The notes below the pieces were generated by a model. That model saw nothing but the letters and a program-made list of their open reading frames with translations, did no database searches and was not told where the DNA came from. Shown here in pieces: positions 1 to 10,848 of a stretch of DNA of 64,000 bases. The stretch is from Lepidostoma basale (Eukaryota > Arthropoda > Insecta > Trichoptera > Lepidostomatidae), in assembly GCA_022606425.2 (NCBI GenBank), contig JAHDVF020000106.1, positions 1,426,001 to 1,490,000 on the forward strand, in the 5' to 3' direction. Positions within the stretch are counted from its first letter, which is position 1, and every line of letters begins with the position of its first letter. Both the position numbers and the translations under genes were made by a program.

Positions 1-266
1 TTGACCATTGTATGTGTTTTTTAAAATCACTTCTTAGACTTTTACCATATGGTTACTAATTAAACAAATGCACAGGCGACTTGCTTAGTAAAAGTAAAAT
101 TAATTTATATATTTCATTCTAATACAGACATGATAACATAGAAAAATAATATCTTTATATTTAACTTGCGCAATATTCACAAAGATAAATACATTTTACT
201 GATAAACACAAAATCAAGATTTTATCAAAACATGTGTTACGGACGGATATAATTTTTAGTTAAATA

Positions 267-1218
267 CGAGGTTTGTTCAAAAGAAAAGGTGAATTTCGAA
301 TTTTTTCGAAAAGTATTTATTTATTCATCAATATCCATTTTCTCCCCTTCAAAGTAATCCCTCTCAGATATAATGCACTTATGCCAGCGCTTCTTCCAAT
401 CCTCAAAGTACTTCTGAAATGCGCTTTTCGGTATGGCCATCAGCTCATTCTTCGATTCTGACTTTATCTCATCAATTGTGGCAAAACGCTTTCCTTTCAT
501 TGGTCTCTTCAGTTTCAGGAATAGGAAAAAGTCACAGAGAGCCAAATCTGGTGAATACGGTGGTTGAGGCATGATTACGGTGTTGTTTTTGGCCAAATAA
601 TCACTCCTGAGCGATGCTAATGCGACGTTGCTTTTGCTCAAAATTTAGCAATTTCGGAACAAACTTCGCTGCCACACGTTTCATGCCCAAAGCATCCGAG
701 AAAATTGCATGGCATGAGCCGATTGATATGCCAACATCCTCTGCAACTTCCCTAATAGTGATTCGACGATTTTCCAAAACCATCTTCTTCACTGTTTCGA
801 TGTTTTCTTCGTTTGTTGACGTGGTTGCAACTCCAGGACGCTCATCGTCATTAACATCTTCTCAGCCTTCTGTAAAGCGCTTGTACCACTTATAAACACT
901 TTTTTGAGACAAAGTAGACTCGCCAAATGCCACAGTCAACATTTTCAGTGCGTTGGAGCACTTTTTTCCATTTTTAACGCAAAATTCAATACATATTCTT
1001 TGATCCGTTTTTTTTTTCAAAAGTAAAAAATCGAAGAACACACAAAAACGTGACTAACCTTTCCAGTTGTCAAAAACAAACCACTAATCCAAAATGGCTG
1101 ATAATGCTAATATATGATAAACATATGTGTACCAACATAACAAAAAAATAAATTGGATAATCGAATGTACACAGCCCGCGAAAATTCAAAATTCACCTTT
1201 TCTTTTGAACAGGCCTCG
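267..1218 (-). mobile_element. Internally deleted mariner transposon
   Basis: A complete-ended mariner. Inverted repeats of about 30 bp (267-296 and 1189-1218, two mismatches) are flanked by TA target duplications at 265-266 and 1219-1220. On the minus strand the 5' half encodes the helix-turn-helix N-terminus (an IREVAEDVGISIGSCH region at about 720-760). A TGA stop interrupts it near 868. The 3' half encodes the mariner C-terminus, with PPYSPDLALCDFFLF carrying the last catalytic Asp and then RWHKCIISERDYFEG. The central part with the first two catalytic Asp residues is deleted near 605-640, and the two halves are out of frame. At 952 bp it is shorter than the roughly 1.3 kb family norm. 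Non-autonomous and dead, but mobilisable in principle because both ends survive. Confidence 0.93.
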
Positions 1219-1228
1219 TATATTTTTA

Positions 1229-1556
1229 CTTACTTCTTCTACAGACTATTCCCGTGCACTCCTGGATAAAGGCCTCCTCCATTCGCTTCCATGTCTCTCT
1301 GTCTTGTGCAGACTGCATCCAGGTTATTCCGACGTGTGTGTTCAGATCATCCTTCCACCGTAGTTGCGGTCGCCCTGCACTTCTCTTTGCCGTCTACGGT
1401 CTCCAAGTCAGCAGACGTCTTGTTCATTTTTCATCTGAGCTTCTGGCTACGTGACCTGCCCATTGCCATTTTAGAACCGTCAGTGACCTTTGTTTTTTCT
1501 CTCACCGTATCGTTTCTGACTCTGTCTCTTAGGCTTATTCCTAACGAGACTCCTTG
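1229..1556 (-). mobile_element. RTE-1 LINE 3' fragment
   Basis: Reads on the minus strand as the C-terminal tail of an endonuclease/reverse-transcriptase LINE (the GRPQLRWKDDL and 'gly-val-asp-gly' tail region). The same family recurs at 4905-5395 (+) and 41151-41647 (-). The 3' end is at the left, with the CTT-rich complement of an AAG tail. Only the post-RT C-terminus remains and the frame is broken. Confidence 0.75.
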
Positions 1557-1589
1557 TATTTTAGTATTGTGCACATTATCTATATTTAT

Positions 1590-2008
1590 CATTTTCATTT
1601 ATTTATTTAAATATATCCTAAGCATTACAGAATTATTTTCCAATACACTAAGGATACAAGTTGGAGATACACAATAATAAGTTAAACACAATAAAATAAT
1701 AAAAGAGTGACAAATTAATAAAATGAATACACAATTATAATATGGACAGTGCTTCCCTCAGGTGAGCCAGACTATCACAAAATACGTCAAATTCCGAGGT
1801 GACACGATTTTGCAAAGATATTGCTCTACCTACCGGCATAACCATTGGCAGGATGGTTGTGCATCATGGGAGATAATCAAATCTATGACCCCTTAGTCGA
1901 AGATAATTATCAGGGACGAACAGACCTACGTCACTCACGATTTCTGAGTTGTGTATACAACCGCCTATCAGTCAAAGGAAGTGAATGTCTCGTCTGCTCT
2001 CGAGTGAC
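1590..2008 (+). repeat. Unclassified interspersed repeat U1, copy 1
   Basis: Matches the reverse complement of 42672-43090 along about 400 bp, including the stretch encoding an EDNYQGRTDLRHSRFLSC-like string and an AT-rich tail near 1590-1740. The open frame at 1845-2078 is a by-product. No recognisable domain. Probably the 3' end of a LINE or similar element, but the family is unknown to me. Confidence 0.6.
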
Positions 2009-2146
2009 TGGTAGCCCAGCATACCTAGCAAGAAATCAATCGGAAAGAGCCACGGGTAATATCTATCTTACCTTATAATAAGTTAGTCTATCTATTATCG
2101 ATTACAAAGCAGAAATAAAAGATATTGAAGTCTGTAAACAAGTCAT

Positions 2147-2335
2147 TATAGGCTACCATACATATTTGTCGAATCATGATTGCCAGCTTGCGAAGACCTA
2201 TCACCGACAATATCAACAATAAGTGGAAACAACAAGTCAATAAAACCTCTGCCGTGTCAGGGTGTCTGAAGAATCTGGTCTGAAAGAACAAGCACATGCG
2301 TTTCGAAAGCATGGTCAGAATTTATAAGACACTAG
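2147..2335 (+). mobile_element. RTE-A LINE fragment
   Basis: Translates with one stop to a VNKTSAVSGCLKNL...KNKHMR string, the region after the RT palm that also occurs at 17100-17200 and 46812-47423. Short, 5' and 3' truncated. Confidence 0.65.
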
Positions 2336-2643
2336 CTGACCCGGTAACGCTTCGCTATTGCTGTATTGGAGTATATAAATACACCCAAAATATATTAAAG
2401 AAATACAACTATAGTTCAATATCAATTAATTTACTGGATTAAATGATTGGTGCAAGAATGTGTGCATCCTAATTCAGTTCATATCTATAAAACAATTTTT
2501 GAATCCAAGCAAACTCGCTGTGAACTTGAATAGTACTAATGTGAATTGAACAATTGGAGGCTGGACATTACCAAGGTGTCAAGTGTACAAAAAGTCTAAA
2601 ATGAGATTTTGATGCCAATTGGTCTTAAACATAAAGGCAAAAG

Positions 2644-2721
2644 TTCAAAAGTGCGTAATGTTAGACCTTAGACGTGATGTTAGACCACTTGTTAGGCCAA
2701 TAACTGTTCAAAAGTGCGTAA
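2644..2721. repeat. Direct repeat of 16 bp (GTTCAAAAGTGCGTAA)
   Basis: The 16-mer occurs at 2644-2659 and again at 2706-2721, followed by an AAG-rich stretch (2724-2738). It may be the remains of a target-site duplication or a small local duplication. No gene content. Confidence 0.45.
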
Positions 2722-2741
2722 CAAGGAAGAAGAAGAAGATA

Positions 2742-3172
2742 AATATTGAATGTCGGCCAAGTGAGGAGTCGGAGATATCGACGTACGTGCAAGACACGAT
2801 GAATGTGTAGGTGATCCACATAAGTGGACTTCGACGCTGAACCAGCATATTCCATGATGAAATATAGTACACAAAAACCCCTGACTCAGGACCTACGTAT
2901 CAAAGCTGACTAGGTCGGGGCCCAGATTTATTCAGTTTGGTCACTAGGTCACTAGAGCAGGGCATCTGTACAAAGGTAAGCAAAGCATATAAAAGCAGTA
3001 CTTCCCATCACCCAATACAGCAGTCAGTATTGCGACTTCTAACCGACACGAGTCTACGCACGATGATTACTTGTGATCTGTAATAAACGCTGAAACCTCC
3101 ATTGTCTTTCAACCACACCACAAACCCCCAAAAATGAATGTTAAGAAGTGAAAGAAATGTGTCAGGTAAGAA
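2742..3172 (+). mobile_element. TTAG-tail LINE 3' end, split by an LTR
   Basis: 2742-2805 matches the 3' coding end of the TTAG-tail LINE (the NVGHVRSRR and CMN region). The match resumes at 3136-3172 and ends in a TTAGTTAG tail. The intervening 330 bp (2806-3135) is an insertion. Confidence 0.7.
2806..3135 (+). mobile_element. Putative solo LTR
   Basis: Inserted in a TTAG-tail LINE and flanked by GAATG at 2801-2805 and 3136-3140, a 5-bp candidate target duplication. It starts TGTAGG, has a TATA-like CATATAAAAGC near 2986 and an AATAAA signal near 3082, all in LTR order (U3-R-U5). No internal retrotransposon coding sequence or second LTR is present. The 3' terminus does not end in CA, so exact boundaries are uncertain. 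Confidence 0.5.
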
Positions 3173-3184
3173 CAGTGTGGCGAT

Positions 3185-3598
3185 TAGTTAGTTAAATCAT
3201 GAATGTCCATTAAATTTTAGAGCACCGATAACATAAGTAAAAGTCATATTGAATAATTTGATACTAACTGCCATTTGTGTTTAGGTCGGAGTCAGAGATA
3301 AAGGCCGTGTTGACTAATATCCGCTGAGTTAATCCCTCCGCGTTAAATGGCTTCCAACTAGCAAAGGATTAAAGCTACACTTTTATTACACTTCCAACTA
3401 AACAATAAAAGTATTATTGACAAGTGAGTCTTGTTAAAAAGAATTACACACCTCACAATTTGTTTACTTATTAAATTTTTACGAAATATCCTGACACACT
3501 AATCGAAGAATTGTTTCTATAACACTAAGGGACTTTTCCTCGTAGAGGTTGTCATAAAGGATGGACCGTATGCTCTTCTATCCCGATGTTCCTACGCA
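3185..3598. other. No recognisable feature
   Basis: AT-rich sequence without an open frame, repeat or RNA signature that I can support. Confidence 0.5.
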
Positions 3599-3599
3599 A

Positions 3600-3985
3600 T
3601 CATATATATCTTCTTCTTCAAGCGCCCTGTCGGGTACCCCCAACGTTGGCGATCACTTCGGCGAACCTGTCCCTGTTCTGCGCCTCCACACGTCGGGTGC
3701 CGGTCCACTCCCTCACGTTTCGCAGCCAGGACATCTGTCTCCTACCGGGCCCTCGGCATCCAATTTCCCCTCCAATATCAGTTGGAGAATGTGGTACTTT
3801 TCCCCACGCAGTATATGACCCAGATGTGAAACCTTCCGAACCTTGATAGTTGATAACAGTTCCCTGTCAACTCTAGCTCGCCTCAGGACTTCGGTATTGG
3901 TAACCATGTCTGTCCAAGTAATTCTGAGCATTCGGCGATAGAGCCACATTTCAAATGCTTCCAGTCTGTTCATTGAGTTGACTTT
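3600..3985 (-). mobile_element. RTE-E LINE C-terminal fragment
   Basis: Minus-strand reading gives MNRLEAFEMWLYRRMLRITW, then VRKVSHLGHILRGEKY, then a Gly-rich segment, which is the standard region downstream of the RT palm. Copies occur at 55760-56085 (+), 62205-62480 (-) and 50700-50790 (-). A frameshift lies near the LEGK region. The 3' end is at the left. Confidence 0.75.
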
Positions 3986-4044
3986 TAATCGTATATATAA
4001 AATTATTTATTATTTCTTGAACAATGATGTAAATGTCCATATTA

Positions 4045-4290
4045 AATAATTAATACGGTAGAAAACGTCTGTTTTATACAAGTTATATTTTATGTGAATA
4101 ACATGTTTCATCTGTCTAAGGCATTATCAAATATATCAATTATATTTGATAATGGCTTATCATTATCAAATATAAGGCATTATCAAATATATCAATTATA
4201 TTTGATAATGCCTTACATAGAGGAAACATATCATTCACATAAAATATAATATAACTTCTAGAAAACAGTCGTTTTCATTCGTATTAATTG
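4045..4290. mobile_element. Foldback element
   Basis: Long imperfect inverted repeat. The left arm (about 4045-4145) is complementary to the right arm (about 4190-4290), with arm tips containing GAAAACG and centres containing the palindrome TATCAAATATA. The same element, with a LINE inserted in its loop, lies at 41013-41735. Partial arms occur near 10930, 24470 and 44830. No coding capacity, so a MITE or foldback type. Confidence 0.75.
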
Positions 4291-4904
4291 TCAATTATTA
4301 TCGTTCTTGCTGGTGTTGGATTGTTTGAAGGGCCTAATTAAAGTTTATTTTTATATTTATTATTTGACACATTCACCATGGAGTGTTGTGTGTCATACAA
4401 GTAATAGTACATTAAGGTTACATATTTATATACAAACAATTAGTACATTTCAAAATAACATCATTGACTAACATTGAACAGTTTAAATTAACAAATATTT
4501 ATTATATTCTTAATAATTATGTGCAAAAGGAATAGAGAAAACTAACTTATGGATTGATAGCATTATAAAATCGTAAATGTCCTATAATCGTAAATAAAAA
4601 CGTAATGAAACCTCTCTCGGCCCCTGTTCCCAGGATGACGTCTGAACGCTTTTATTATGCCAGTGTCATAACAAGGAGGGACGTGCCAGACCGGAGATTG
4701 GAGAGTCAGTTGCAGCTATGACCCTGGTATAGATAATCCTCGCCTATTACTATTTGACGGTCGCTGGTCGTTATCAGCACAAATACAAATTACTCGCAAG
4801 AGGGGGGTATAAGTTTAAGAGCGACGTCTGTTTTTCTCATTTTCATAATTTTTTTGGCAAGGAAGGGATGCTAATAATTTATTGAGACTTTGGCTACATT
4901 TCAT
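4291..4904. other. No recognisable feature
   Basis: AT-rich, no supported gene or repeat. Confidence 0.45.
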
Positions 4905-5395
4905 ACATATTTAATATTCTGAAACGAAAATTCTATGAAGCTTGCGTTCTACCAGTTGGTACTTATGGTCTTGAAACTGTTACACTGTCCAAACAAAGTG
5001 ACGAGAAACTACGAGTGACCCGAAGAGACATGGAAAGAGCCATGTTAAGAATGAGCCTAAGAGACAGATTCAGAAAAGATACGGTGAGAGAAAAAACAAA
5101 GGTCACTGACATCATCCACCGGGTGGCGACTCTAAAATGACAATGGGCAGGTCACGTAGCCAGAAAGCTCAGACGAAAATTTGACAAGAAGACTGCTGAC
5201 TTGGAGACCGTGGACGGCAAAAAGAAGTGCAGGGCGACCGCAACTACGATGGAAGGATGATCTGAAAGGACACGTCGAAATAACCTGGATGCAGTCTGCA
5301 GGACAGAGTGACATCGAAGCGAATGGAGGAGGCCTTTGTCTAGGAGTGGACGGGAATAGGCTGAGGAAAAAGAAGAAGAATACGTATTTAAGTAA
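4905..5395 (+). mobile_element. RTE-1 LINE 3' fragment
   Basis: Plus-strand reading gives FYEACVLPVGTYGLETVTLS, then MERAMLRMSLRDRFR, then QWAGHVARK, the typical RTE C-terminal block. An in-frame TGA sits at about 5137 and a frameshift follows. It ends in an AAG-rich tail (5366-5382). Related to 1229-1556 and 41151-41647. Confidence 0.8.
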
Positions 5396-5499
5396 ATATA
5401 TATTTTTTAATATTGAAGACATCAACTGCCACCCATCGGAGGTCACCATCTAACGTAGCTGTTTATGTACAAACTGGAGGCCACAGTTTTCATCTTTAA

Positions 5500-5815
5500 T
5501 CTTCTTCTTCCTTGATGTAGACCTTTGTGGTCTGTTCTCCAGAATGTTGCTCCTCCTGTGAGGTAGACTCCCAGCTGTTCTTCCGTATTTTAGGAGATCT
5601 TCCACGAGTCCTATGAGGCTGATTATGCAATGTAATATAGAGGAGTATGGTGGTGTCTATTCTTTGAACATGACTGTAGACCAGTCCCTTTTTTGCTGTC
5701 TGCTCCATCTTTTAATATCCTTAACCTTCAATATCTCTCTTATTCTGGTGTTACTCACGCGATCTCTCAGTGTCTTGCCTGCTATCGTCCTCATCTTTAA
5801 TCAATAGGGTTTAAA
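5500..5815 (-). mobile_element. RTE-A LINE 3' fragment
   Basis: Minus-strand reading gives MRTIAGKTLRDRVSNTRIRE and KDIKRWSRQQKRDW, then a frameshifted tail ending in an AAG-rich 3' end at the left. Same family as 17065-17602. Confidence 0.75.
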
Positions 5816-5861
5816 TTTACTTTAAGGATATGTCTCTATTTTATGTGAACCTCAGGATAGG

Positions 5862-6105
5862 CAGAGAGGATGAACCGCTATACTGTTCTCTCCTGACATA
5901 CTCTCTAGAATCCTCTACATCCATATAACGTAACATGCACGCTCGTCGATTTTTTTGTGACTTCGAATGTGGTCGCCTTTTAGTATTAGTTTAATTTGGT
6001 TATGCCATGCTTTCCTTGGTCTTCCACTTCGGCAACAAGAACACCATTGTGCACAGCCATCTTAATTTTTTTTAGATAGGCTTTTGTTGGCGATTACAAA
6101 TGTCA
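5862..6105 (-). mobile_element. TTAG-tail LINE 3' fragment, rearranged
   Basis: Matches the 3' coding region of the TTAG-tail LINE. A deletion near 6035 joins the GRPRK region to the upstream AVHNGVL region. The terminal hairpin and tail are degraded. Confidence 0.6.
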
Positions 6106-6424
6106 ACTTTGTCGCATTTATACACAAAATATATAATAATATATTTATTTATTTCTTCACGTGAATACCCACCACGTCATGCGTGGGGATTAAATGTATA
6201 ATTAATTGTATTATTAATGTACTGATACGCTTGTCAAAATCGAAGACATTCAATAACTCAACAATTTAAAAGATTTAAATAATCCTCGAACTTTGGAGTC
6301 GCTTACAACAGATCACTTGAGATTTTAGTTGAAGATATAATTTTATATTCGTTATAAAAACACTATCCTACTGGGTTTTTATTTATATTATAATAGTGTA
6401 TGAATACGAAGTAATAACAATTGG

Positions 6425-6605
6425 ACTTGTATCTTCTGGTTTACAGAAGCTTATCAGCTCTTGTGGCTATTCGGTGATTTGGTGGGTTGTTGGTTTATGC
6501 GGGGGCTTGATTTGTGACGGCTGGAAGTGTTTGGGTCATAATTTGAGAGGTCTTTTATTTTGGGGTTAGAATATGAAGGGAGTCCTTTGTATTATAAAAA
6601 CATTC
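6425..6605 (-). mobile_element. Jockey-like LINE 3' fragment
   Basis: Reverse complement matches 49411-49610, the C-terminal and 3' part of a Jockey-clade LINE. Its duplicate is at 18090-18245. Untranslatable in one frame. Confidence 0.65.
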
Positions 6606-6769
6606 TAAAACTTCAACCTGTTTTTGCACGCTGCGGGTCGCGAGAAGTGGACTTTTAGAACTGAAGATGATGATTATTCTTATTATTATTATACATCAAC
6701 AACAACAAACCATCACGCCGTTTCCCCGAAGGGGTAAGCAGAGATTCGTACATTGACAGGGAAGTTTCT

Positions 6770-7955
6770 GGCCTAAAACCGCAAACTTTTCTGTGCGTTT
6801 GTCGACCTGCAAAAAGCATATGATTACGTTAATAGAGAAAAGTTGTGGAAAATATTGTCTGAATATGGAATAAGTACAAGACTGATCACGGCAATTAAGT
6901 CGGGAACTATACACGGAAAGCACTGCTAGTGTCAGAGTAAATGGAGATCTTACAGCCTGGTTTGATATCAATAAAGATGTCAAACAGGGTTGCGTAATGT
7001 CCTCGTGGTTATTTAATCTGTATATGGACAAATGTATGAAAGAGCTGAAAGGGTTGGATGTAGGTGCCAAAATGAGCGGAGTGTCAGTAAGCTGTCTCTT
7101 GTATGCGGATGACGCTATCCTTCTTGCAGACAACGAGCATGAACTACAAGTCCTGGTGAATTGTATGTATGAGGTATGCATGCGAAATGACCTGATGATG
7201 AATGTTAATAAGTCCAAGGTAATGATTTTTGAAAAGGAAAAAACCATGACAGTCTGCAACATTAGCGTGAATGGTGAAAATTTGGAGCAAGTAGTTGAGT
7301 TCGTGTATTTAGGTAGTATGTTTACAAGAAATGGGCGAGTGGAGAGGGATATTGAAAGAAGGGTTGGGGCAGGCAACAAAGTGAATGGTGCACTTAAAGT
7401 TGTCATCGCAAACAAAAATCTATCCAAAAAGCTAGAATGGCAGTGCACAATGGTGTTCTTCTGCCGACCCTTATGTATGGAAGCGAAGCATGGAACTGGC
7501 AAAAGAAGGATGAAAGTAGAATAAATGCAGTAGAAATGAGATCTCTTAGACGACTGTGTGGATACTCTATGTATGATAGAGTGTCGAATGAAAATATAAT
7601 AAGTGAATACGGTGAGAATGATGGTGTCATGAACAAAATAACGAAAGTATCATTAAGATGGTTTGGACATATGGAAAGAATAAATGAAGAAAGAATTGTA
7701 AAAAAATTATATGTTAATGATGTAAATGGAACCAGAAATAGAGGAAGAACGAGGAAAATGTGGCACGATCAAATAAATCAAATATTGAATGTCGGCCATG
7801 TGAGGAGTCAGAGAAATCGACACGATCGCGTGCATGACACGATGTATGAATGTTGATGAAGCGCGAGAAATATGTCAGGAAAGAAAAGTGTGGCAGTCCA
7901 TTCTTTCTGCCTACCCCTTCGGGGAGACGGCGTGATGGTTAGTTAGTTAGTTAGT
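6770..7955 (+). mobile_element. TTAG-tail LINE, RT palm to 3' end
   Basis: The longest TTAG-tail copy here. From about 6790 it reads as a frameshifted RT (CRPAKSI... motif region). In frame at 6997-7440 is an RT palm with SWLFNLYMDKCMKEL, the catalytic CLLYADDAILLAD (YADD at about 7096-7107), and VYLGSMF. A frameshift at about 7428 moves to MAVHNGVLLPTLMYGSEAWN, then LRWFGHMERI, GRTRKMWHDQINQIL and a stop at 7855. The 3' UTR carries the hairpin CCCCTTCGGGG and the (TTAG)n tail at 7937-7956. The RT enzyme copies its own RNA at the target nick. This copy is dead (stops, frameshifts, no endonuclease). RTE-like by the palm and YLGS pattern. Confidence 0.88.
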
Positions 7956-7956
7956 T

Positions 7957-8035
7957 TTTATTATTATTATTATATTTATAATTACTATTATTATTATTTT
8001 AATTTTTATTATCATTATTATTATTACAATATTTT
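7957..8035. repeat. ATT microsatellite
   Basis: Run of TTA/ATT trinucleotides, the tail of the adjacent minus-strand SINE. The longer counterpart is at 19250-19384. Confidence 0.8.
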
Positions 8036-8251
8036 TTTGAACCGCTTTTTACATCATTACAGCGCGAGTCAAATCGATGTAAGGGGTATAGCTATCATAT
8101 TGATTCTCGTGACATGTGATAGGTAGCTTATCTACAGCCATTTTATTTTCACGTGAATTCTGCACCAGTCCAAACAAGTGTGACAATCACACTGCCATCG
8201 CTGGAAATCGAACCCGGGACATTCGGGGTGGCAGTCAAAGCACTTACTTCT
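8036..8251 (-). mobile_element. tRNA-derived SINE
   Basis: On the minus strand it carries a Pol III B box (GGGTTCGATTTCC-like, near 8206-8218), then a unique body and an ATT-rich 3' tail. The 5' tRNA head is truncated by a deletion at about 8251. Same family as 36371-36600. Confidence 0.8.
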
Positions 8252-8544
8252 TATCAGACAGAATGCTGGCTCTGAGTTAAATCATAGGCTGTTGGATGTT
8301 TGTTTTTCCCATTTTATATAAAAGTAAGTGGTGAATTTGTGAGTAAAATTTTGTGTTAATTTAATAACTTCTGTGAACCCATTGATTAAGGAACTATTTT
8401 TAGAATTTTAATTAAATATGTGACGATTTCTATCGTTTTTGAGTTTATATCGTTCTCTAGATTAGTCTAGATCAGCGGTTCTCAAACTTTTTTGGCGACG
8501 AAACCCTTTTGAAACATGAAGTATTTTAAGTATTTCAAGCAGCG

Positions 8545-8770
8545 TGAGTGGAAAAAGAAGCCGAGGACGACCTAGGAAAACATGACATGACCAAATTAAT
8601 CAATTACTAAAAGGCGGCCACATTCGAAGTCGGAATAATCGACGTGCGTGCATGGTACGATGTATGAATGTAGAGGAAGCCCGAGAGGTATGCCAGGACA
8701 GAGCATTGTGGCGATCCATCCTCTCTGCTTACCTCTCCGGGGAAATGGCGTGATGGTTAGTTAGTTAGTT
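8545..8770 (+). mobile_element. TTAG-tail LINE, 3' end
   Basis: Encodes the terminal GRPRKT...INQLLKGGHIRSRNNRR and REVCQDRALWRSILSAYLSGEMA, then the (TTAG)n tail. 8771-8905 then repeats sequence from 8430-8530, a local duplication seen only in unit A. The duplicate in unit B is 20045-20275. Confidence 0.8.
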
Positions 8771-9141
8771 TTTTTAAATTAAATATGTGACGATTTCTAC
8801 CGTTTTTGAGTTTATATCGTTCTCTAGATTAGTCTATATTATCGTTTCTCAAACTTTTTTGGCCACGAAACCCTTTTGAAACATGAGGTATTTTACGGAT
8901 ATAAAACAAATAAACATAACCGGGTTTTATGTTCACTATATATGTAATTACTATTATAGTTGCAACCCGTGAAATATTCACGGAAGTAAACCAAAATCTA
9001 CATTCTGTATTTAGATTCGGATTTAATTTTTTCTTCTGATTTCATAGATATATTATTATCTTTCATAATCTACTTATATTTTTTCTTTTTTCGCCATTTC
9101 TTAATATATTCTAAGTTATGAATAGCCGAATTTCTAACACC

Positions 9142-9190
9142 CTGATGATGGAGGCCGCAAGGGCCTCCGAAACGTTGGTGGAGCTTGACG
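9142..9190 (+). ncRNA. Hammerhead-like motif, family 1
   Basis: CTGATGA (9142-9148), one T, then a perfect 7-bp helix (9150-9156 with 9162-9168, loop GCAAG), then GAAAC (9169-9173). CACC just before the core can pair with GGTG just after it, forming a helix I. This is the order of a type I hammerhead ribozyme, except for the extra T before helix II and a GTT rather than GTC cleavage triplet. Activity is inference. The open frame over it (9118-9411) is not a gene. Confidence 0.45.
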
Positions 9191-9261
9191 AGAGGGAACA
9201 CGGTTTCACCCCGAAAAATATTTCTGAATATCAACATGTATTATGTTTAGTTGCGATAGCT

Positions 9262-9303
9262 GTTTCGCTAACCGATGTTAGCATCGTCGGGTCTTACAAT
9301 CAA
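9262..9303 (-). ncRNA. Hammerhead-like motif, family 2
   Basis: Minus strand: CCGACGA (9284-9290, one change from CTGACGA), a spacer base, a perfect 6-bp helix GCTAAC/GTTAGC (9267-9272 with 9277-9282), then GAAAC (9262-9266) and AGCTATC. Faces the family 1 motif at 9142, so the two form a convergent pair. Its duplicate in unit B is at 22803-22844. Confidence 0.4.
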
Positions 9304-9724
9304 CAAAAAAAATACATCAGAAAGACGAGTTTATTTACAAAATTATTAGGAGGGGAAGAAACGACACACAATATTGTAAACAATTATAATACAGATGGGG
9401 AAAAACAGTAATTAGTTTCAACAGTAACAGAAATTCAATATTGATGAGTCAACAAAATCAGGAGAAATAAACTGGGAAGCAAATAACGTTAATAGAAAAG
9501 GGATTCGACAAATGAAAGACAATTATTATAGTAATGGTGGAAAGAATCTTATTTAGAAACTAACCGATAAGTCATACATAATTGAGGAAATAAACGAATA
9601 AGTGAAAACGTAATATCAATATTTTTTCGTTGAATTATAATACGAAAATATTTTTAATGTATTATACTCGTATACTAGAGGTGAATATGTAGGAATTTGG
9701 TTGTTGATATTTTTTCACACTTTT

Positions 9725-10192
9725 TTTGTTTTTAATTAACCTTATGTATGGAAGTGAAGCATGGAACTGGCAAAAGAAGGATGAAAGTAGAATAAATGCA
9801 GTAGAAAATAGATCTCAAAGACGAATGTGTGGCAAATCTGTATATGATAGAGTGACAAATGCAAGTATAATAAGTGAATGTGGTGCGAATGAAAATGTTA
9901 TGAACAAAATATGTAAAGGGTCATTAAGATGGTTTGGACACATGGAAAGAATGAGTTAAGACAGAATGGTAAAGAAGGTATATGTAAACGGCGTGAACGG
10001 AGCTAGAAATAGAGGAAGGCCGAGGAAAACGTGGCACGATCAAATCAATCAAATATTGAATGTCGGACACGTGAAGAGTCGGAGAAATCGAGAGAAGTAC
10101 GAGTATGTCAGGACAGAACAGTGTGGCGTTCCATTCTTTCTGCCTACCCCTCCGGGGAGACGGCGTGATGGTTAGTTAGTTAGTTAGTTTTT
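9725..10192 (+). mobile_element. TTAG-tail LINE, C-terminal third
   Basis: Encodes LMYGSEAWNWQKKDESRINAV through LRWFGHMERM, a stop (TAA at 9957-9959), then GRPRKTWHDQINQILNVGHV, a small deletion, the CTCCGGGG hairpin and the (TTAG)n tail. Duplicate at 23270-23725. Confidence 0.82.
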
Positions 10193-10309
10193 GTTTTTAA
10201 TTTATAGATTTTCCACTTTTCAAATTTATTTTTGATTATTTGTTAAGTGTAAAAAAATGTATCCTTGATTTCAAAATTATGGTAAAAATAATGCAATGGT
10301 TCGCAATTT

Positions 10310-10460
10310 CAGAGACTTGATCTTCTGGCTTACAGAGGTTCAGCTCTAATGGCTATTCCTCTTATGTCTGTAGGAAACATTGTTGGAATGTGATTTGGTA
10401 GTTGTTTATGATGGGGCTAAATGTATGGCCCGGAGTGTCCCTCCGATAGAGGGCGAGGGG
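10310..10460 (-). mobile_element. Jockey-like LINE 3' end
   Basis: Reverse complement of the segment at about 49500-49610. Duplicate at 23855-24010. Contains the block downstream of the RT thumb, frames broken. Confidence 0.6.
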
Positions 10461-10596
10461 GGAATATGCTTCTATTTTATACGAAATTTTATGTTCATAT
10501 AACCTCATTGAAAATGATATGCCCGTTTTACCGAAAGCTAACTTTTAGCGAAATAGCTGTCGCGACTAAATATAATCAATTATGATATTCATATAA

Positions 10597-10848
10597 CGAC
10601 CTTCGTGACCGAGTGGTAAGTGTTTGACTGCCACCCCTAAGTTCCCAAATTTGATTCCTGGCGATGGAAGTGGATTGTCACACTGTCGTTGGTCTGGTGC
10701 AGAATTCACGTGACAATAAAATGGCGATGGATTAGCTACCTATCATGTCACGAGAATCAAAATGATAGCTATACCCTTTACATCGATTTGGCTCGCGCTG
10801 TAATGATGTAAAGAGCGATTACCAAATTAATAATAATAATAATAACAA
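10597..10848 (+). mobile_element. tRNA-derived SINE
   Basis: Box A-like TGACCGAGTGG (10606-10616), a decayed B box (AATTTGATTCC near 10647), the SINE body and a (TAA)n tail. Inserted into a palindromic repeat whose uninterrupted version is near 38005-38020. Duplicate at 24137-24390. Confidence 0.8.

Noticed and set aside
2338..2600. Possible terminal sequence of a known insect repeat (CTAGCTGACCCGGTAACGC)
   Set aside because: It reminded me of ends of common insect repeats, but I see no second copy in the window and no structure, so I do not name it.
7937..7956. Telomeric TTAGG repeats
   Set aside because: The unit is the 4-mer TTAG and occurs only as the 3' tail of a LINE family, in short runs and in both orientations.
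9118..9411. Protein-coding gene of 97 codons
   Set aside because: It runs through two convergent hammerhead-like hairpins and is not conserved between the two duplication units.
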